DNA from: Macrocystis pyrifera
Taxonomy: Eukaryota; Sar; Phaeophyceae; Laminariales; Laminariaceae
Length of the DNA: 64,000 nucleotides
NCBI GenBank assembly: GCA_031763025.1
Contig: JASSKH010000003.1
Coordinates: 10,488,734 to 10,552,733 of the forward strand
Direction of reading: 5' to 3'
Part shown: one piece after another, positions 46,719 to 58,571 of the stretch
Numbering within the stretch: position 1 is the first letter of the stretch
Layout of the letters: each line of letters opens with the position of its first letter
The notes under the pieces: model-generated
What the model saw: the letters and a program-made list of their open reading frames with translations, nothing else
What the model was told of the DNA's origin: nothing
Database searches by the model: none
Translations under genes and position numbers: made by a program

Positions 46719-49700
46719 ATGGAGGCCGGGGACGAGAAGCGGATGTCGGCGCGGGAAGCGAGGGGCTTTCTGGGGCTGCCAGCTGGCCCTGGCGCTCAGG
46801 AGAAGGACATCAGCGTGTCGGCGGCGTCCAGCGCAGACAGCGCGGATATGGCGGGCGGACGTGGTGAGTGATTGACCGCCTGCTGGCGCTACTCGTGCTG
46901 CTGCTGCTGCACGTTGTAAGCAGACAGCAGGTACGTGGCAGTTGGTCCAGGCGGGAACTCGCACCGCAACAGAATGCCCCAGCAGGAGTCAGTGTCGTTC
47001 GCACTCTCGATGGTCGAAGCCACCAGATACCAGGCTGCTGCCCATCGCCACTAACAGCTTGGTGCACCGAATACGCTGGCCATCTCTCCGACTCGTTTCG
47101 AAACTGCCTGTCAACAGGGAGTGAACCCTGACATATGGATGTGCGGTACTTTGCTTCACACGTTGCAATAAAGTGTGTCGTGTCGTAAATATGAATCATA
47201 TTATTAATATTAATACTGCTGCTGCTACTACTGCTGTGTAGGGGTACAACTGACAACAGCAGTGTACCAGTACGCCTGTGTACTACTACAAGTGGATTGA
47301 TGTCCGGTCTTGGTACTCGGCACCGCATGCATCGGAAGTGAACATCGGCACGGCACTCCTTTGCCTTCGTAAGAGTCAGGCTGCCATTACTCTTGCTGGC
47401 GTGCTGTATGTACCAGGTTATATGCACACATGTGCACACGTCTGCAGGCTACCTCTATAGCAGGGTATTCCGACGAATACCTACGGCGTCTATAAAAAGA
47501 CCACCTACCAGGTACGTACCTGGCATCTGGTGTGTCGTTTTCTCCGTTATCTTGGTATTTGTTTTTTTACAGCAGTACAGCAGTAGTGGTTGGGGTACTC
47601 ATGGCCTCGCCCTCCTTCCTTCCTTCCTTCCTTCCTGCCGTCTCCTTCCTGCCGTCTCCTTCTTGTTTTGTTTTTCTGCTTTGACGAACTAATCCGTCGC
47701 TTGCCAGAGTGATTCGCCATGAGGCCGTTTCCTATGCGGTTCGATTTTTGAGCTTCAGCTTTTGACCCGATGGCATTTCAGATGTGAGCTTGACAAATCG
47801 AAAGGGCCTTCCAATGCGGAAAAATCATATTTATTGTGCGTGTAGAGATTCGAGCAAACGCCGAGACAAACTGCTGTTTTTGTGACTTGGCGCCGCGAAG
47901 AGACGCGCTGGGTGCACTGCCCTGCGCGTAGGACCCAAGCGTCCGAGCCCACGCTGACTGCCTCTAGTCTGGTGGCGAAGAGACGTGGCGAGTTCGCTAG
48001 AGTCAACCTGTCTTGGTATTTTGTGTTTTATTTTGTGGCTTGACTGCTGCTGCTGCTGCTGCTGCTGTACAGCTGCGGTGTAGTCTACGAGTACGTATCC
48101 ACGGAGAGGCGCGTACCGAGTGCTCTTCTCTTGGTCTCTAGGCCCGAGCCCGCGCCAGCCGACTCTAGTCTGGCCACGGAGGGACGCGCCGTCCGCGCGT
48201 CGGGCGTGAAGCAACGTCTCTACACAGCTCTATCACCATCCAACTCATCGATCGTTCTGCTGCTACTGTTTGCTGTCGTGGATAACATCTTGAATTTCGA
48301 GAGCATGCCATTTTTCGATTTGAAAATCTGATGACCCTGGTCGTCGGATTTTGGCGACTTGGGTCATCGGATTCTCCAATCGAAAAATTTCCGGTCGGAT
48401 TTTCCATATTTGGACTGCATAAGCAGGGTCATTCGTTTTTGAGATCGAAAAATACAAATCTGAAGCTCGAAATCGAACCGCATAGGAAACAGCCTGAGAG
48501 AAGAGACTACGAGCACTTCTATTAATACTGCTGTTATGAATAATAGTGTTCAGGAATGCCCACCTTTCATGATCCTGTATATACCTGGACAGCAGCAACA
48601 AAAGCAGCCAGTATGTACCCGTAATACGTACGTAGCGCGAGGCAGTGTAAAACGGCTGTCATCGATTTATCCTGCGGTAAATTGTAAAGTATGAGTTTTT
48701 TTGCGGTATGTGTTGGATTGGTGCTTTGATTTTTTCCATGACTTAACTTTTTCCTATCTTTTCCCCTTCTTATCCTTATGAAAGAAGTACTACAACATAG
48801 TGGGTGGGTGACGAGCGTGTTTTTTTTGTTTTTATGTTTTTTGGCCCACTCATTCTTCCTCTTTTTACTTGGTTAAGTGTTCCCCAGGATGCATACTTCC
48901 CTTTTCCCTTTTTCCTTCCCGTTTTTTTCCCCTTGCACGTCCATTTTGGCTCATGCTCGGGGTATGTGTCTGAGCTTTGGCTTCCCATTTTATTATTTAT
49001 TTGGGATTCTTCTCCTTTTCTTTTTTCGTTTTGGTTTCTTCGTTACTTCTCTTTCTTTATGGTGTATTTTGGTTGCTGGCGTATGTATGTACGTTGTGTC
49101 GGCCGCACCTAGTGCGAAGGCGTGGTATTGCGTTGGCTATTAATGCATTACGGTGTGTTATCTCTGTGTCGTAGTCTGACCACGGAGCTCGTATCTTTCT
49201 GGGGTGAAGAATCAGCACGGACACTGGGCTTGCTGGATGTCGGCGAGTAGAAGAACGGTTTAATGTGAAGAACACACACACATATCCTGTTTGAACATAC
49301 ACATACAGCTGTAGTAAGAACACCTATGCTATGACAATGGGAACGCGACGTTCGAAAGTTTTCTTTGAAAAACATTGCTTCCAAGAAACAGCCGAAGATA
49401 TTCTCGCACCGCCGCTGCGGGAAAAAAACGGGGAACTTGTTTTCTTTTTTCTTTTTTTTTTCAAACGGCTGCAGGTGGCGCAATATGCATTTTCTCGTTG
49501 CAAATTGTCAACAAGCTGATAAAAATCAGCTCGTGCGACGATAGACGTTCGATCTCGACATAGGCTCAGCCCACGGCCAACCCGCTTGGTGTCGGGCACG
49601 GCCAACGGGTGTAGATGACGGCCTCGAAAACACCAGGTGGATCCATGGTCTAGGGGGCGAGAGCTTGCCGGCGGCATCTTACGATCTTCTCCCAAACCTG

Positions 49701-52700
49701 AAAATAGCTTGTGTTTTGCCTTTCGAGACGGATCGAGAATATTTGTCATTGGTTTTGTGCACACCAGCGACCATTTTTTTTTTTTTTATCATACGCCTGG
49801 CCAGCACCCGCCACGTATCACGGACCATTATGTGAACACGGTGACCCCAGGGTGGGTCGGAGCCCTTAACGAGCGCACTTCGTTCAGAATTCATGACGCA
49901 GTCGTTGATTTGATCGATCGGTGTCTGTCGAGGACTCGGAATCTCGCCGCTTTGACCTGAACATCTGCCTGTCTTTTTCTTTAAGCCGATGTTGGCCCAA
50001 CATCGGCCCCAGAATTGCTTTTTTAGGGGTTTTCCACAAGTTTGGAATTTTCCGTTTTGAGAATCGTGCTCGTAGCAAGCTTGTTCTGAAAAATTCTGGC
50101 GGGTATCTTTCAAATTCAAAGTTTTTATGGAAATACTTCGAGGTATTGCTTTTCCATTGGCATAGATAGGTGTACATGTATCGTAATATGTACGTCGATG
50201 TATAGCGACCACAAGAAACAGGAAAAACGAACAGTACGATTTTCTCGAGCGTCTGGCGTGAGCGTGCAGCACCATGCTGCGCGCAGCCCCGCGCCTTGCG
50301 ATTTTGGACTGACACCCCTACCCGCAACAGAGTTCATTTGTATCTCCGAGTACTCGAGATGCTCATAATATTGGCATCATGTACGCGTTGATAGTACAAG
50401 TGTATTGCTCCGCGCGTGTCGTCCGACTCCCTTCATTGATTGGTTGTATATGCGTGTAATATATACCTGGTGGTTCGGATCACCCTCCAAGACCCATCGT
50501 GTGGTCGATGATGACGTAGTCGGTTTTCTTTCGTCCCTCTCAAGCCTGAGGTTCATTTAGGGTGCGTTTCTTGTGCGTACTCGTAAATACGCCAGGCGCG
50601 GTGGTCTTCAGCATCAAAGCGCTAGAATGATATGTACTGCGTGCTGCTACATTGCTGTATTGCTTGTGCCAAAAAACGTTGGTTGCTTGTGCCAAAAACG
50701 ATTGGTGAGTGGGGGCGTCCCCTTGACCGAAAACTTGCAAGAGCTACACCAGGCATCGGGTGGGTAGCGTTTTGTTTCGAACCGCTTCGACTCTCCCGCC
50801 CGTATTCCCCGAACCGCGTTTGTTTCTACTAGTTGTGTTTTTTCGAGCGATCGCCCGAGCCAACCACAGCCCCAACCCCGCCTCCATCCCCACTCCCACT
50901 CCCACCCTTACTCCAACCCCAACCCCATCCTTACCCCCACTGCCATCCCCACCCCCATCCCCACCCCCACCGAGCGGCGAGAACTGTCGAACTGATCAGG
51001 GACTTTTTTTCATCCTCTTTTCTCCCCTCCCGCCCCCCCCACCCCTCGCGAAAAATATTGTTTAGCGGGTCCACGAGTCGGCGCCTACCCTGAAGACCGC
51101 GGGGGGGGGGTTGGCGCGAGCCCAATGGGAGGGGTTCAAATCCACCCTTCTCGGGCCCTGTGGGAAGCGCAACCGACCCCGTCGCCAACCGCCTCTCCTT
51201 CCCCGCCAGTTAACGGCAACGGCAACGGCTACCACCACCCGGCGAGCAAGAGGCCCCCGCTTGAACGCGGCGGCAGCAGCAGTAGAGAAGCGGGGTGGAG
51301 GAGACACAGCAGCGGCGGTGGCAGCGGTGGCAGTAGCTCAACGGCGGACACGTTTTGGTCCCCCGTTCTCCCGGAGACGAGTCCCGCCGCTCCCATGGAT
51401 AGCAGCAGCTTGGGCGGGCACTGGGCTTGGCTGCAGCAGCAGCAGCAGCAGCAACAACAACAGCAACAGCAACAGCAGCAACAGCAGACGTCGGAACGGA
51501 TGGTTGACAGCTTCCAGCCTAACGTGTACGGCCTGTCGTCCCCCTCGAGTCATCAGCGGCAATTTTCGGCGCCGGCGGCGATAACGGCGGCGGCGCCGGC
51601 GGCGGCCGGAGCGGAAGCGGGAATGGGGATAGCGGTGGGAGGGGTTTTTTGGCGCGGAGATCGACCGCCCGGCTTCGAGAGGGCAGGAGTACCGGCGACA
51701 GAAGAAGCGCAAGGGTGGCTGGCTTTCAAGCAAAAACAGCAACAAAAATAGCAGCAACAATAACAACAACAATAGCAGCAGCAGTAGCAGCGGTAGGCAG
51801 ATTCCCTCGGCGTCTTGCTCCTCCTCCTTGATGAAGAGCGGGTCGGTCGAGTCTCAGCTGCACTCAGCCCCGGTCGCGGAGGACTCCACTACTAGGAGGC
51901 GTTTTTGGGGCATACAATGGCTCCCCGCGCTACCGAGAATCAGACGAGGTCGGTCGGACGGGGACGACTCGCGGCGAGACTCGCCGCTTGGCGGGGGCGG
52001 GGGGGGCGATGGCGGCGGCGGGAGCGGCGGTGGTGGCGAGGGCAGTAGCGACGGGGGTGGTGGTTTTGAAGGAGGCGGTAGCTGGAAGGGGTATGACGGG
52101 TGGGGGGTGGGAGAAATGGTGCCGCCGGGGTCAGGAGGAGAGGAAAGTCGTCTGTTGGTCTCGATAGAGGGGTCGACGGAGCTGGGGAAAGGCCTAGGGG
52201 GACACACGGCGTACAGGCTACAGGTTAGAACGAAGTGTCGGTAGGCGATGCGTCCGTTCGTTCGTTCGTTCGTTCGTGTGTGTGTGGGGACTATCCCGGT
52301 AAAATGAGGAGCTGCTGACTTTGCTGGACTGCTCGCTGATGTTTGTACGAGCATCGATGCAGAAACGAGTTGAGTTTTTTTTTCTATCTCCTTGTGCTCA
52401 CGAGTGTACGATAGCTTGCATGGTTCCTGTAAACAGGGTGTGACATCTCGCACGGTAATTTTTTGTTTTTTTGTTTAGTTTTTTTTAAGGGGGAAGTTCT
52501 TCCAACGCCGGGGACTGCCAACCCGTCCCGTTAGCAAGCCACCGGCTGTCATCGTTCCAGCTTTTCGAGCACGTGCTTGGGGGGGGATAGGGCTGTAGTT
52601 ACGGTTGGCAGGGTGGGGGGCACACGTAGCTGTATCGTGAACTGCTGCCGGGTGTTTTGTGTTTCCCTCTCCGAGAAGTGTGGCGGCAATGGAAGCGAAG

Positions 52701-55700
52701 CCGGATTCGAGCCCCGCCGCCTATGGGTACCCCCCTACACTGTAGATGAGCTGCAGCGCTTCGGGTGTTTTCCACACCAAACGCGAACTAACCACCCCCC
52801 CCCGATACCTTAGCAAAACGTTTCTATGTAACATCTGGAAGCAAAGTAATGAGCGCCCGACTGTTGGAGGTGTCTTTAATAGGAGTAGGAACGATGCTCC
52901 GTCTCGAAACGGGATGCGTGGTCTATGGTCTAATGACTAAGGCAAGCACCAAATGAGTACGCCCCGCCCCCCCCCCCCCACAATCGTCAAGCAAGAAAAC
53001 TGTACGCAATGACGCGCTCGCTCCTGGTACTGTTCTTCTTCCTCCTCGAGCCAGGTGACGGATCGCGCGGGCGGGGAGCAGTGGGTGGTGCTACGAAGGT
53101 TCAGACAGTTCGAGGAGCTGCACGAAGAGCTTCTGGAGGTGTTCTCTAGGGAACCGGACGCGAACGCTTACGTGCTGCCTCCCAAAGAGGTGCGGAGCGC
53201 CGAATGCGACTGCTGCTGTTGTCGTTGTTGGTTGTGTTTTTTGTGCTGTTGATGGTACTGGTGTTGGTGTTGTTTGTGTTTACATTTGTTTTGGTTGTTG
53301 GTGTTGATGATGTTGATATTGCTGCTGCTGTTGTTGCTTTGCTGCTGCTGCTGCTGCTGTTGTTGACGTTGTTTTTGTTTTTGTTGCTGTTGGTGTTCCT
53401 GCTGCTGTTGTTCCGGCTGCTGTTGCTGCCACTGCTGCTGCTGCGGGGCTCTTTTTTTGGTGCTGATTGTGCTGTGTACTTGCACCGTGTCGTGCTGCCG
53501 TAGCTGCTACTGTCGCGTTTTTTTTTTGCTCAACATGCTAAAGCTGCTGATGATGCTGTAACGATTGCCTCTATATGGTGGACATATTGTAGCGACTACC
53601 ACCACTGAACATGCTGTAACATACTGCTGCGGCCACCGCCACTACTCGACATGCTGTGACGACTCTCCTGCGTACTGAACATACCCACTCGGTGAGCAAC
53701 TCAAACTGCCGCCTTACTTTTAAGAAACGCATGAGAAGAAGAAAAAAAAACGTTTCATCGTACTCTGCACTCTGTACATACAGCAGTGTGTTATTGGTGT
53801 TTTCTGCCGGTATGTTAGCACAGTTTGTATATTTTGCTGCTGTTCACGTGATAGCAACAATCGATAGTGATTTTTGGTATGAATTGCTGCCGGGCTGTCG
53901 CGGTGGCGACGCGTGACTGTGCAGGTGTTCGGGGGCAGGCACGGAGGCGTCATTGTGAAACGGCTGAAGCTGTTGAAGGTCTACCTCGACCGCCTCGTCA
54001 CTTGCAGGTTGGTGTGCTTGTTCATTGGTCATCGGTGAATAGTAGAGTGTGCTGGTACGAGTACTTTCCCTGAGACCTGCCAATACCGCACTATGTATTT
54101 GTATTGATTATTAGAGTCAACATATCTTGGATGATTGATGGTTAATAAACGATCGTACGCAAAACACGTGGCTCTACCAATATATTGGAAACAAATAGTA
54201 TTGGCTTCGCCAACTATTACGGAGGACCATAGTAAATAGGGCAAGATATTGTTAGTAAAAATAAGGAAATATATGGGTTTTTGTGTGTACCGTAGGTCCT
54301 ATTTATTATGGTCCCACGCAATACCAGCATACCTGGTACTGGTACTCGTATGCCGGGTATGATATGATCTTTTGTGTTTCGGCACCACACAGACGGTTCT
54401 AGTGATTGGTGCTTGGTGCTGCTCGTTCCAACGCAATATCTACTATTATACGACTAATTAAATAGCTGTTGCTGTGTTGTTGTTGTTGTTGTTGTTGTTG
54501 TTTTTTATCCTCCGGCGGATTGGTAAAAATAAAGCTTAAGCTCACCACACTTCCACGTTCCAATTTCGTGTCGTGTGTCAATTTAGCCCATAGCTCCCGT
54601 TGCGACATCAGAACAGGCTGTTGTTACCCCTGGAGTTTGGGCAGGTTGACCCGACCTGACCCCCGAGAGGAGCAGGTGCGGTGGAGATAGCCACCCGGCT
54701 GTGTTGTTGTTATGTTTCGCCGGCGTAGTGCCGAGGCCGCCTTTTTGGCAGACCTTAAGAAGCGCCGGGACGACTTAGAGTACAGCAGATTTCGCGCCAT
54801 GTTGCTGTTTTTTTTTTTGTTCCGGCTGTTTCTTACGGACCAGGTATGCGATTTTTTTTTTTCAAAGTTAATTTGTTTGTTTCGGACAGTTGTTGGTGTT
54901 TCAGATCCGGGAGGATAAGCGAGTCAGTCGTGCTCTTGTCGCAATGAGTTACCCTACCCTCCCAGAGTTACCTCGATTGAAAAAAGAAAAAAACTTATCC
55001 TCCCGTCGAAACTTTATCGAGTTCCTGCCCGGTGTGTTTATCATTTCCGCTATTTTTCAATAGAAACAAAACTGAATGTACTTCCCAGTGCGAAATTTCG
55101 GACCGTTCGAATATTTTTTTGTGCTTTCGCTTTGTTTCTACGCACTCGAAAAATTTGGAAATGGCATGATAGACATGTACTTGTCGTGTATAGGACGGGC
55201 AAAAACTCAAAATGCTTCGGTTTTTTTATTGTCGGGTGCCTCTGGCAGGGTAGGGGAGCTCATTGCGACAGGAACACGACTGCTTTGCTCTCCTTCCGGG
55301 TCTAAATTGTCAATAACTGTCTAAAGCAAACGAATCGAACTGGCTTAAGAAACAGCTATAGGGAAGCAGGGCGTGGTGAAAATATAAATTGATGCCTGGT
55401 GCTGGAATATGGTATCGATTTTTTTTTGCGGGGGGGATGTGGGGACACAGGCGCAGAAGAGGGGTCCCCTTTTACAAGGTTTGGGAAACGCACGTTTTTC
55501 TGTGGTTTGTTTTTGTTCTTACTCGTATCGCTTTTACTTTCCAACTCGACTTGTGGGAGGTTGCACCTCCACCGGCAGTCTGGAGCAAAAGCCGTGGTCA
55601 CAGGTGTCTGTATTCTCTTCTCCGCCTTCCTCCCGCAATACTGCTGGAAGTGGCCAAGTGGCCACACCAGAAAATATATTAACCCATTGAAACTGCCATC

Positions 55701-58250
55701 CATATGCCAGTCCGCTTCACAGTCGGTTCTCAGCGACTCGCCGAACACCTCACGTTTCGCTCCGCGCTTGGTGCAAGCAAAGTCTTGCTGGTTGGTAAAA
55801 ACCCGACGTACTCCGTCAGGGCGCTGTAGGGATGCGAGGGCCTATGGTCATACGGCTACGGCCATGCATAATATCGAGTACCCCCCCCCCCCCCCCCCCC
55901 CAATGCTTCCCTTCATCTTCATCGCGCATAGCGTTCATTCACTCAGCGTTCCCGCTACTCGTCGATGTCCCATCGAAAATTGCCAACGTGCGCTCTCGGC
56001 GACAGAACAACGACTCGGAAAAAAACACCACGCAAGACAAACCGCCAGTAAGTATTGACAACCTACCGCTGACCGAGCGTCAAACTTGAGACCGTGTACC
56101 AGTTACCAGCTGCACACAGTACTAAAGCAATTGGTCGTACAGTCCGGGTATAGCATACCAGGTATATCATCCTGGTACGTGCGTAGGCGGAGAAGTACTG
56201 CTGTGGTGTGGTGGCAAAACGGCACGTTTTTTAATTTCCCGTTCTGTTTTTTTTTTTTTTTTTTGCTTTCCGTGTTTCATCGGCGCGTTCCTGCGGCAGA
56301 AAACATGTATCAGGTATATTTATATATATATATATCCCTCGTCATAATTTCTCACACGCCGCACCGGTATGTATGTATGATACATGTCCGTTTCCCGAAT
56401 GCCCCCAGCGCTGCCGTGGAACACCGCGCCACGTCGTCTTTCTTGGAGCTCGACCCCGTTCTGCGCGGCCTCGGCGCCTACGGCCGGCTGCACGGCCCGG
56501 AGTGCATCCTCAAGGTGGGGTGGAGGTTATTGTTGCTGTTGTTCTTGTTTTGTATATTTTTTGTTGTTGTTGTTGTGGTCGCTGTTGTTCTGGCATCAAC
56601 GTGTTTCCTTTGTAAATACAGCAGACTCGTATGATATATACGTACCACAGGCATGATTATATTGTCTAGCCTCTAGCCTATTGCGTGGGCCGTTTTTTTT
56701 GTGCTTGAGTGTTTTTTGTTTCAAGGTTGCAAACAGATATTTTTCTGCTGCCGAGGTGGTTTTCGCCCCGTAAAGCGAAGGGATTGACTCGGCTCTTCTC
56801 GGAATGAGCCTGACTACTCTCGGAGAGGGGTGCCTACATCAGTTTCCCGCTTCTCGAGAGTCGCAGTTGCGAGAGTTTCGGACTATTGGTGGCCCGTTTT
56901 TTCAATTTTTCTTGATAGAATACAAACGTGGTCACACAGAGCCCCCAGTTTGTTCAACTGCCACTATACTGACTAGACATCGGAACATGAGTTCGTGCAT
57001 TACTCGTAGTCCGGAATCTATCGCACCTGCGACCCTCGAGAAGCGGGGAAGTATTCTGGGTACTTCTCCTAGAGCAGCCAGCCTCCTTCCGAGAAGTGCC
57101 GACTCGATTTCCCCGCTATACGGGGCAAAAACTATTTGAAAGCAGCAAAAAAAAATATTGCTTGCAACCTCGAAACCAAACAAGTCCCGCATAACGAACA
57201 GCCTCAATCGTTGCAATCATTCTGGAGCGGAAGAAATCGTACCAGGTACGGCGATACCACACGAGTGTGCAAGCAAGACTGAAGCGAATATCGCACACAA
57301 CAAACCCGCTGAAAGTTAACGTAATCAACGTGCCTGCACACGTGCGCGCATCATGTACAGTCAGTGCATGTAACACGCTGCACGGCTGGAGACTGGGGAC
57401 GAGGGAAATCGAGGATACACCAAAAAAAAAAAAAATGGATGTTTGAGTATACTCGTACGTTATGAATAAGTGTGAATAAGTGTATGGGCAGGCTTGGAAC
57501 GACTCGGCGGTGAGTCGGAAAATATACACGGCATGCGATGTTGGGTGTTCGGTATTGCGGTGTTGGGTCCAGTGGAGCTTACCGCTTCTTGAGTGGGGTG
57601 GATCGGGCGAGAGCTTGCTTTCAGACAACGAATACTCTGACGGTGAGTGCCTGGTTGGGACACGCAACAAGGTTCGTATATGTATATGTAGACGTGTCAC
57701 CATGTGCGTGTGTCGGGGGAGGGGGAGGGGGAGAGGGGGGGGGGGGGGCGGTCATCCTTGAGGTAGTGTACACACCGATGCGTTATGATGTCAACCATAA
57801 CAACAACGAGAACAACAACAATAACAACAACAGTGTGCCGTCCGTGATTAGGTGGTGTTGGTGAAATGGATAAGAGGACCCCTTGTTGCCTCCACCCGGT
57901 CTGTAGGGACTCGTTCGTTCGTAAAAGAAGCACAAGAGCTTAAGAAAGGCGGGCGTGCCTGCCTCCTGATCTTGAAGAAGACCTCTCTTTTCTCTCTTTG
58001 ATTTTTGTCGCTTGCACTTTCCTCTTCCTTTCCCTTGCCTCCTCTCTCCACCGCCCTTTACAATCCCCCCCCCCCCTGTTTCTCCTTTCCCTCGCTATTC
58101 TCCCCCTCCCCTCTCCCTTCCTTTCTCTCTTCTTGTATTTCTGTCTCTCGTTCCCTCCCTCTCCCTGCCCCCCCCTCAATATGGAAATCCCTTTTTTACG
58201 TGAAAACAGGAGGGAAAACTAAGGGTAAAGGAGTGGAAGGGACCGCATAA
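46719..58250 (+). CDS. PX (phox homology) domain protein, multi-exon
   Basis: PX domains bind phosphoinositides and bring proteins to endosomal or other membranes. Modelled exons are 46,719-46,863, 51,066-52,223, 53,055-53,189, 53,925-54,007, 56,409-56,514, 57,492-57,509, 57,573-57,642 and 58,210-58,250 (stop TAA). The PX core spans exons 2-5: HTAYRLQ joins VTDRAGGEQWVVLRRFRQFE, ELHEELLEVF, YVLPPKE, VFGGRHGG, VKRLKLLKVYLDRLV and SSFLELDP. The Arg-Phe, Pro-Pro-Lys and basic YLDRL elements fit the family. Exon 2 is long and low-complexity: an 18-Gln run, then Asn/Ser- and Gly-rich stretches. Its frame shifts by one between 51,637 and 51,751, meaning either an 82 bp intron (51,715-51,796) or an indel. 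An alternative exon at 54,729-54,843 (AEAAFLADLKKRRDDLEYS) could replace or precede the 56,409 exon. The 3' end is the least certain part. Confidence 0.72.
47600..47660. repeat. TTCC simple repeat in intron 1
   Basis: CCTTCCTTCCTTCCTTCCTT is followed by two CCTGCCGTCTCCTT units. Confidence 0.8.
47723..48494. mobile_element. 772 bp inverted-repeat element E in PX intron 1
   Basis: The left end GGCCGTTTCCTATGCGGTTC, continuing GATTTTTGAGCTTCAG, is mirrored by CTGAAGCTCGAAATCG, then AACCGCATAGGAAACAGCC at the right, about 35 bp with few mismatches. TGA flanks both sides. A CTG microsatellite (48,043-48,067) lies inside. No transposase is present. Confidence 0.7.
49318..50172. mobile_element. 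Inverted-repeat element D, copy 1, about 850 bp
   Basis: The ends ACACCTATGCTATGACAATG and CCATTGGCATAGATAGGTGT are inverted repeats. The interior aligns block by block with 62,269-63,109 (GACTCAGCCCACGGCCAACC in a close variant, GCTCGTGCGACGAT, GACGCAGTCGTTG). A perfect hairpin CCGATGTTGG / CCAACATCGG lies at about 49,987. It is non-autonomous and sits in PX intron 1. Confidence 0.75.
50868..50975. repeat. CCCCAC/CCCCAT-type minisatellite
   Basis: Repeated CCCCAC, CCCCAT and CCCCAA hexamers occur here with little else. It lies about 90 bp upstream of PX exon 2 and adds to the pyrimidine-rich sequence before its acceptor. Confidence 0.75.
51434..51488 (+). repeat. CAG/CAA repeat encoding polyglutamine in PX exon 2
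   Basis: Eighteen consecutive Gln codons (mixed CAG and CAA) follow WAWL in the exon 2 frame. Because it lies within a supported exon it is probably translated. Confidence 0.75.
52251..52287. repeat. GTTC and GT simple repeat in PX intron 2
   Basis: GTTCGTTCGTTCGTTCGTTC is followed by GTGTGTGTGTG. Confidence 0.85.
52803..52979 (+). mobile_element. LINE-2 tail in PX intron 2, sense orientation
   Basis: TTTCTATGTAACATCTGGAA through AGTAGGAACGATGCTCCGTC to GCACCAAATGAGTAC and poly(C) is a 5'-truncated LINE-2 of about 165 bp. The poly(C) ends 75 bp before exon 3 (53,055). Confidence 0.85.
53203..53515. repeat. TGY-rich (CTG/TTG/TGT) repeat in PX intron 3
   Basis: It is a long imperfect TGC/TGT tract that reads Leu/Val on + and Gln/Asn on -. 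It starts only 14 bp after the exon 3 donor, so it is intronic. Confidence 0.75.
54215..54323. mobile_element. 110 bp MITE, copy 3
   Basis: TATTACGGAGGACCATAGTA and TATTATGGTCCCACGCAATA are the inverted ends. ATATTGTTAGTAAAAATAAG inside is identical to copy 1. It lies in a PX intron. Confidence 0.8.
54904..55303. mobile_element. 400 bp inverted-repeat element G
   Basis: The left arm CCGGGAGGATAAGCGAGTCA, then GTCGTGCTCTTGTCGCAATG, is mirrored at 55,245-55,301 by CAGGGTAGGGGAGCTCATTG, then CGACAGGAACACGACTG. The arms are about 55 bp. Its left arm mimics an exon (acceptor plus open frame). Confidence 0.65.
55690..55905 (+). mobile_element. 5'-truncated SINE in PX intron, sense orientation
   Basis: The last 190 bp of the SINE are present (GCTTGGTGCAAGCAAAGTCT, GGGATGCGAGGGCCTATGGT), ending TATCGAGTAC and about 22 C. 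Confidence 0.8.
56759..57132. mobile_element. 374 bp inverted-repeat element F
   Basis: GTTTTCGCCCCGTAAAGCGA, then GGCTCTTCTCGGA, is mirrored by TCCGAGAAGTGCCGACTCG, then CGCTATACGGGGCAAAAAC, giving inverted repeats of about 40 bp. It has no coding capacity and lies in a PX intron. Confidence 0.65.
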
Positions 58251-58537
58251 ACCGGTCATCAACATCTTGGAGGCCGGGTTGAACCTCATAGGATGGACCA
58301 CGTGCGTTTTTTTTTTTTTTGTTGATACAGTTAGCGAGCCCGTGCCACCAATGGGCGATCTTGTTCTATATATTGATATAGATGGGCGCGCTTAAGGTTT
58401 GTTCACGATGCTACTACTGGTTGTGGTCTACGCTCTGAATGTAAATAGAAAGACCTTTTTAGTATTCTTATCAAGACTAAACGCTCAGTACTTGTAATCG
58501 CGGACAGGATGGTACGTGGTAAAGTAAAATGGGCCAA

Positions 58538-58571
<34 letters not shown>
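58538..58571. repeat. Uninterrupted poly(G), about 32 bp
   Basis: The run is not followed by a recognisable LINE-2 or SINE tail. A matching poly(C) lies at 59,072-59,095. Confidence 0.9.

Noticed and set aside
52692-52712. B-box-like GGATTCGAGCCCC as a tRNA gene
   Set aside because: No A box at a suitable distance and no pairing acceptor stem.
53204-53503. Poly-Leu/Val frame continuing after PX exon 3
   Set aside because: It is a CTG/TTG repeat starting just after a GTGCGG donor. Splicing at 53,189 to 53,925 restores a proper PX domain.
54905-55062. Open frame after TTTCAG, reading IREDKRVSRALVAMSYPTLP, as a PX-gene exon
   Set aside because: The segment is one arm of an inverted repeat whose other arm lies at 55,245-55,301, so it is more likely transposon sequence.
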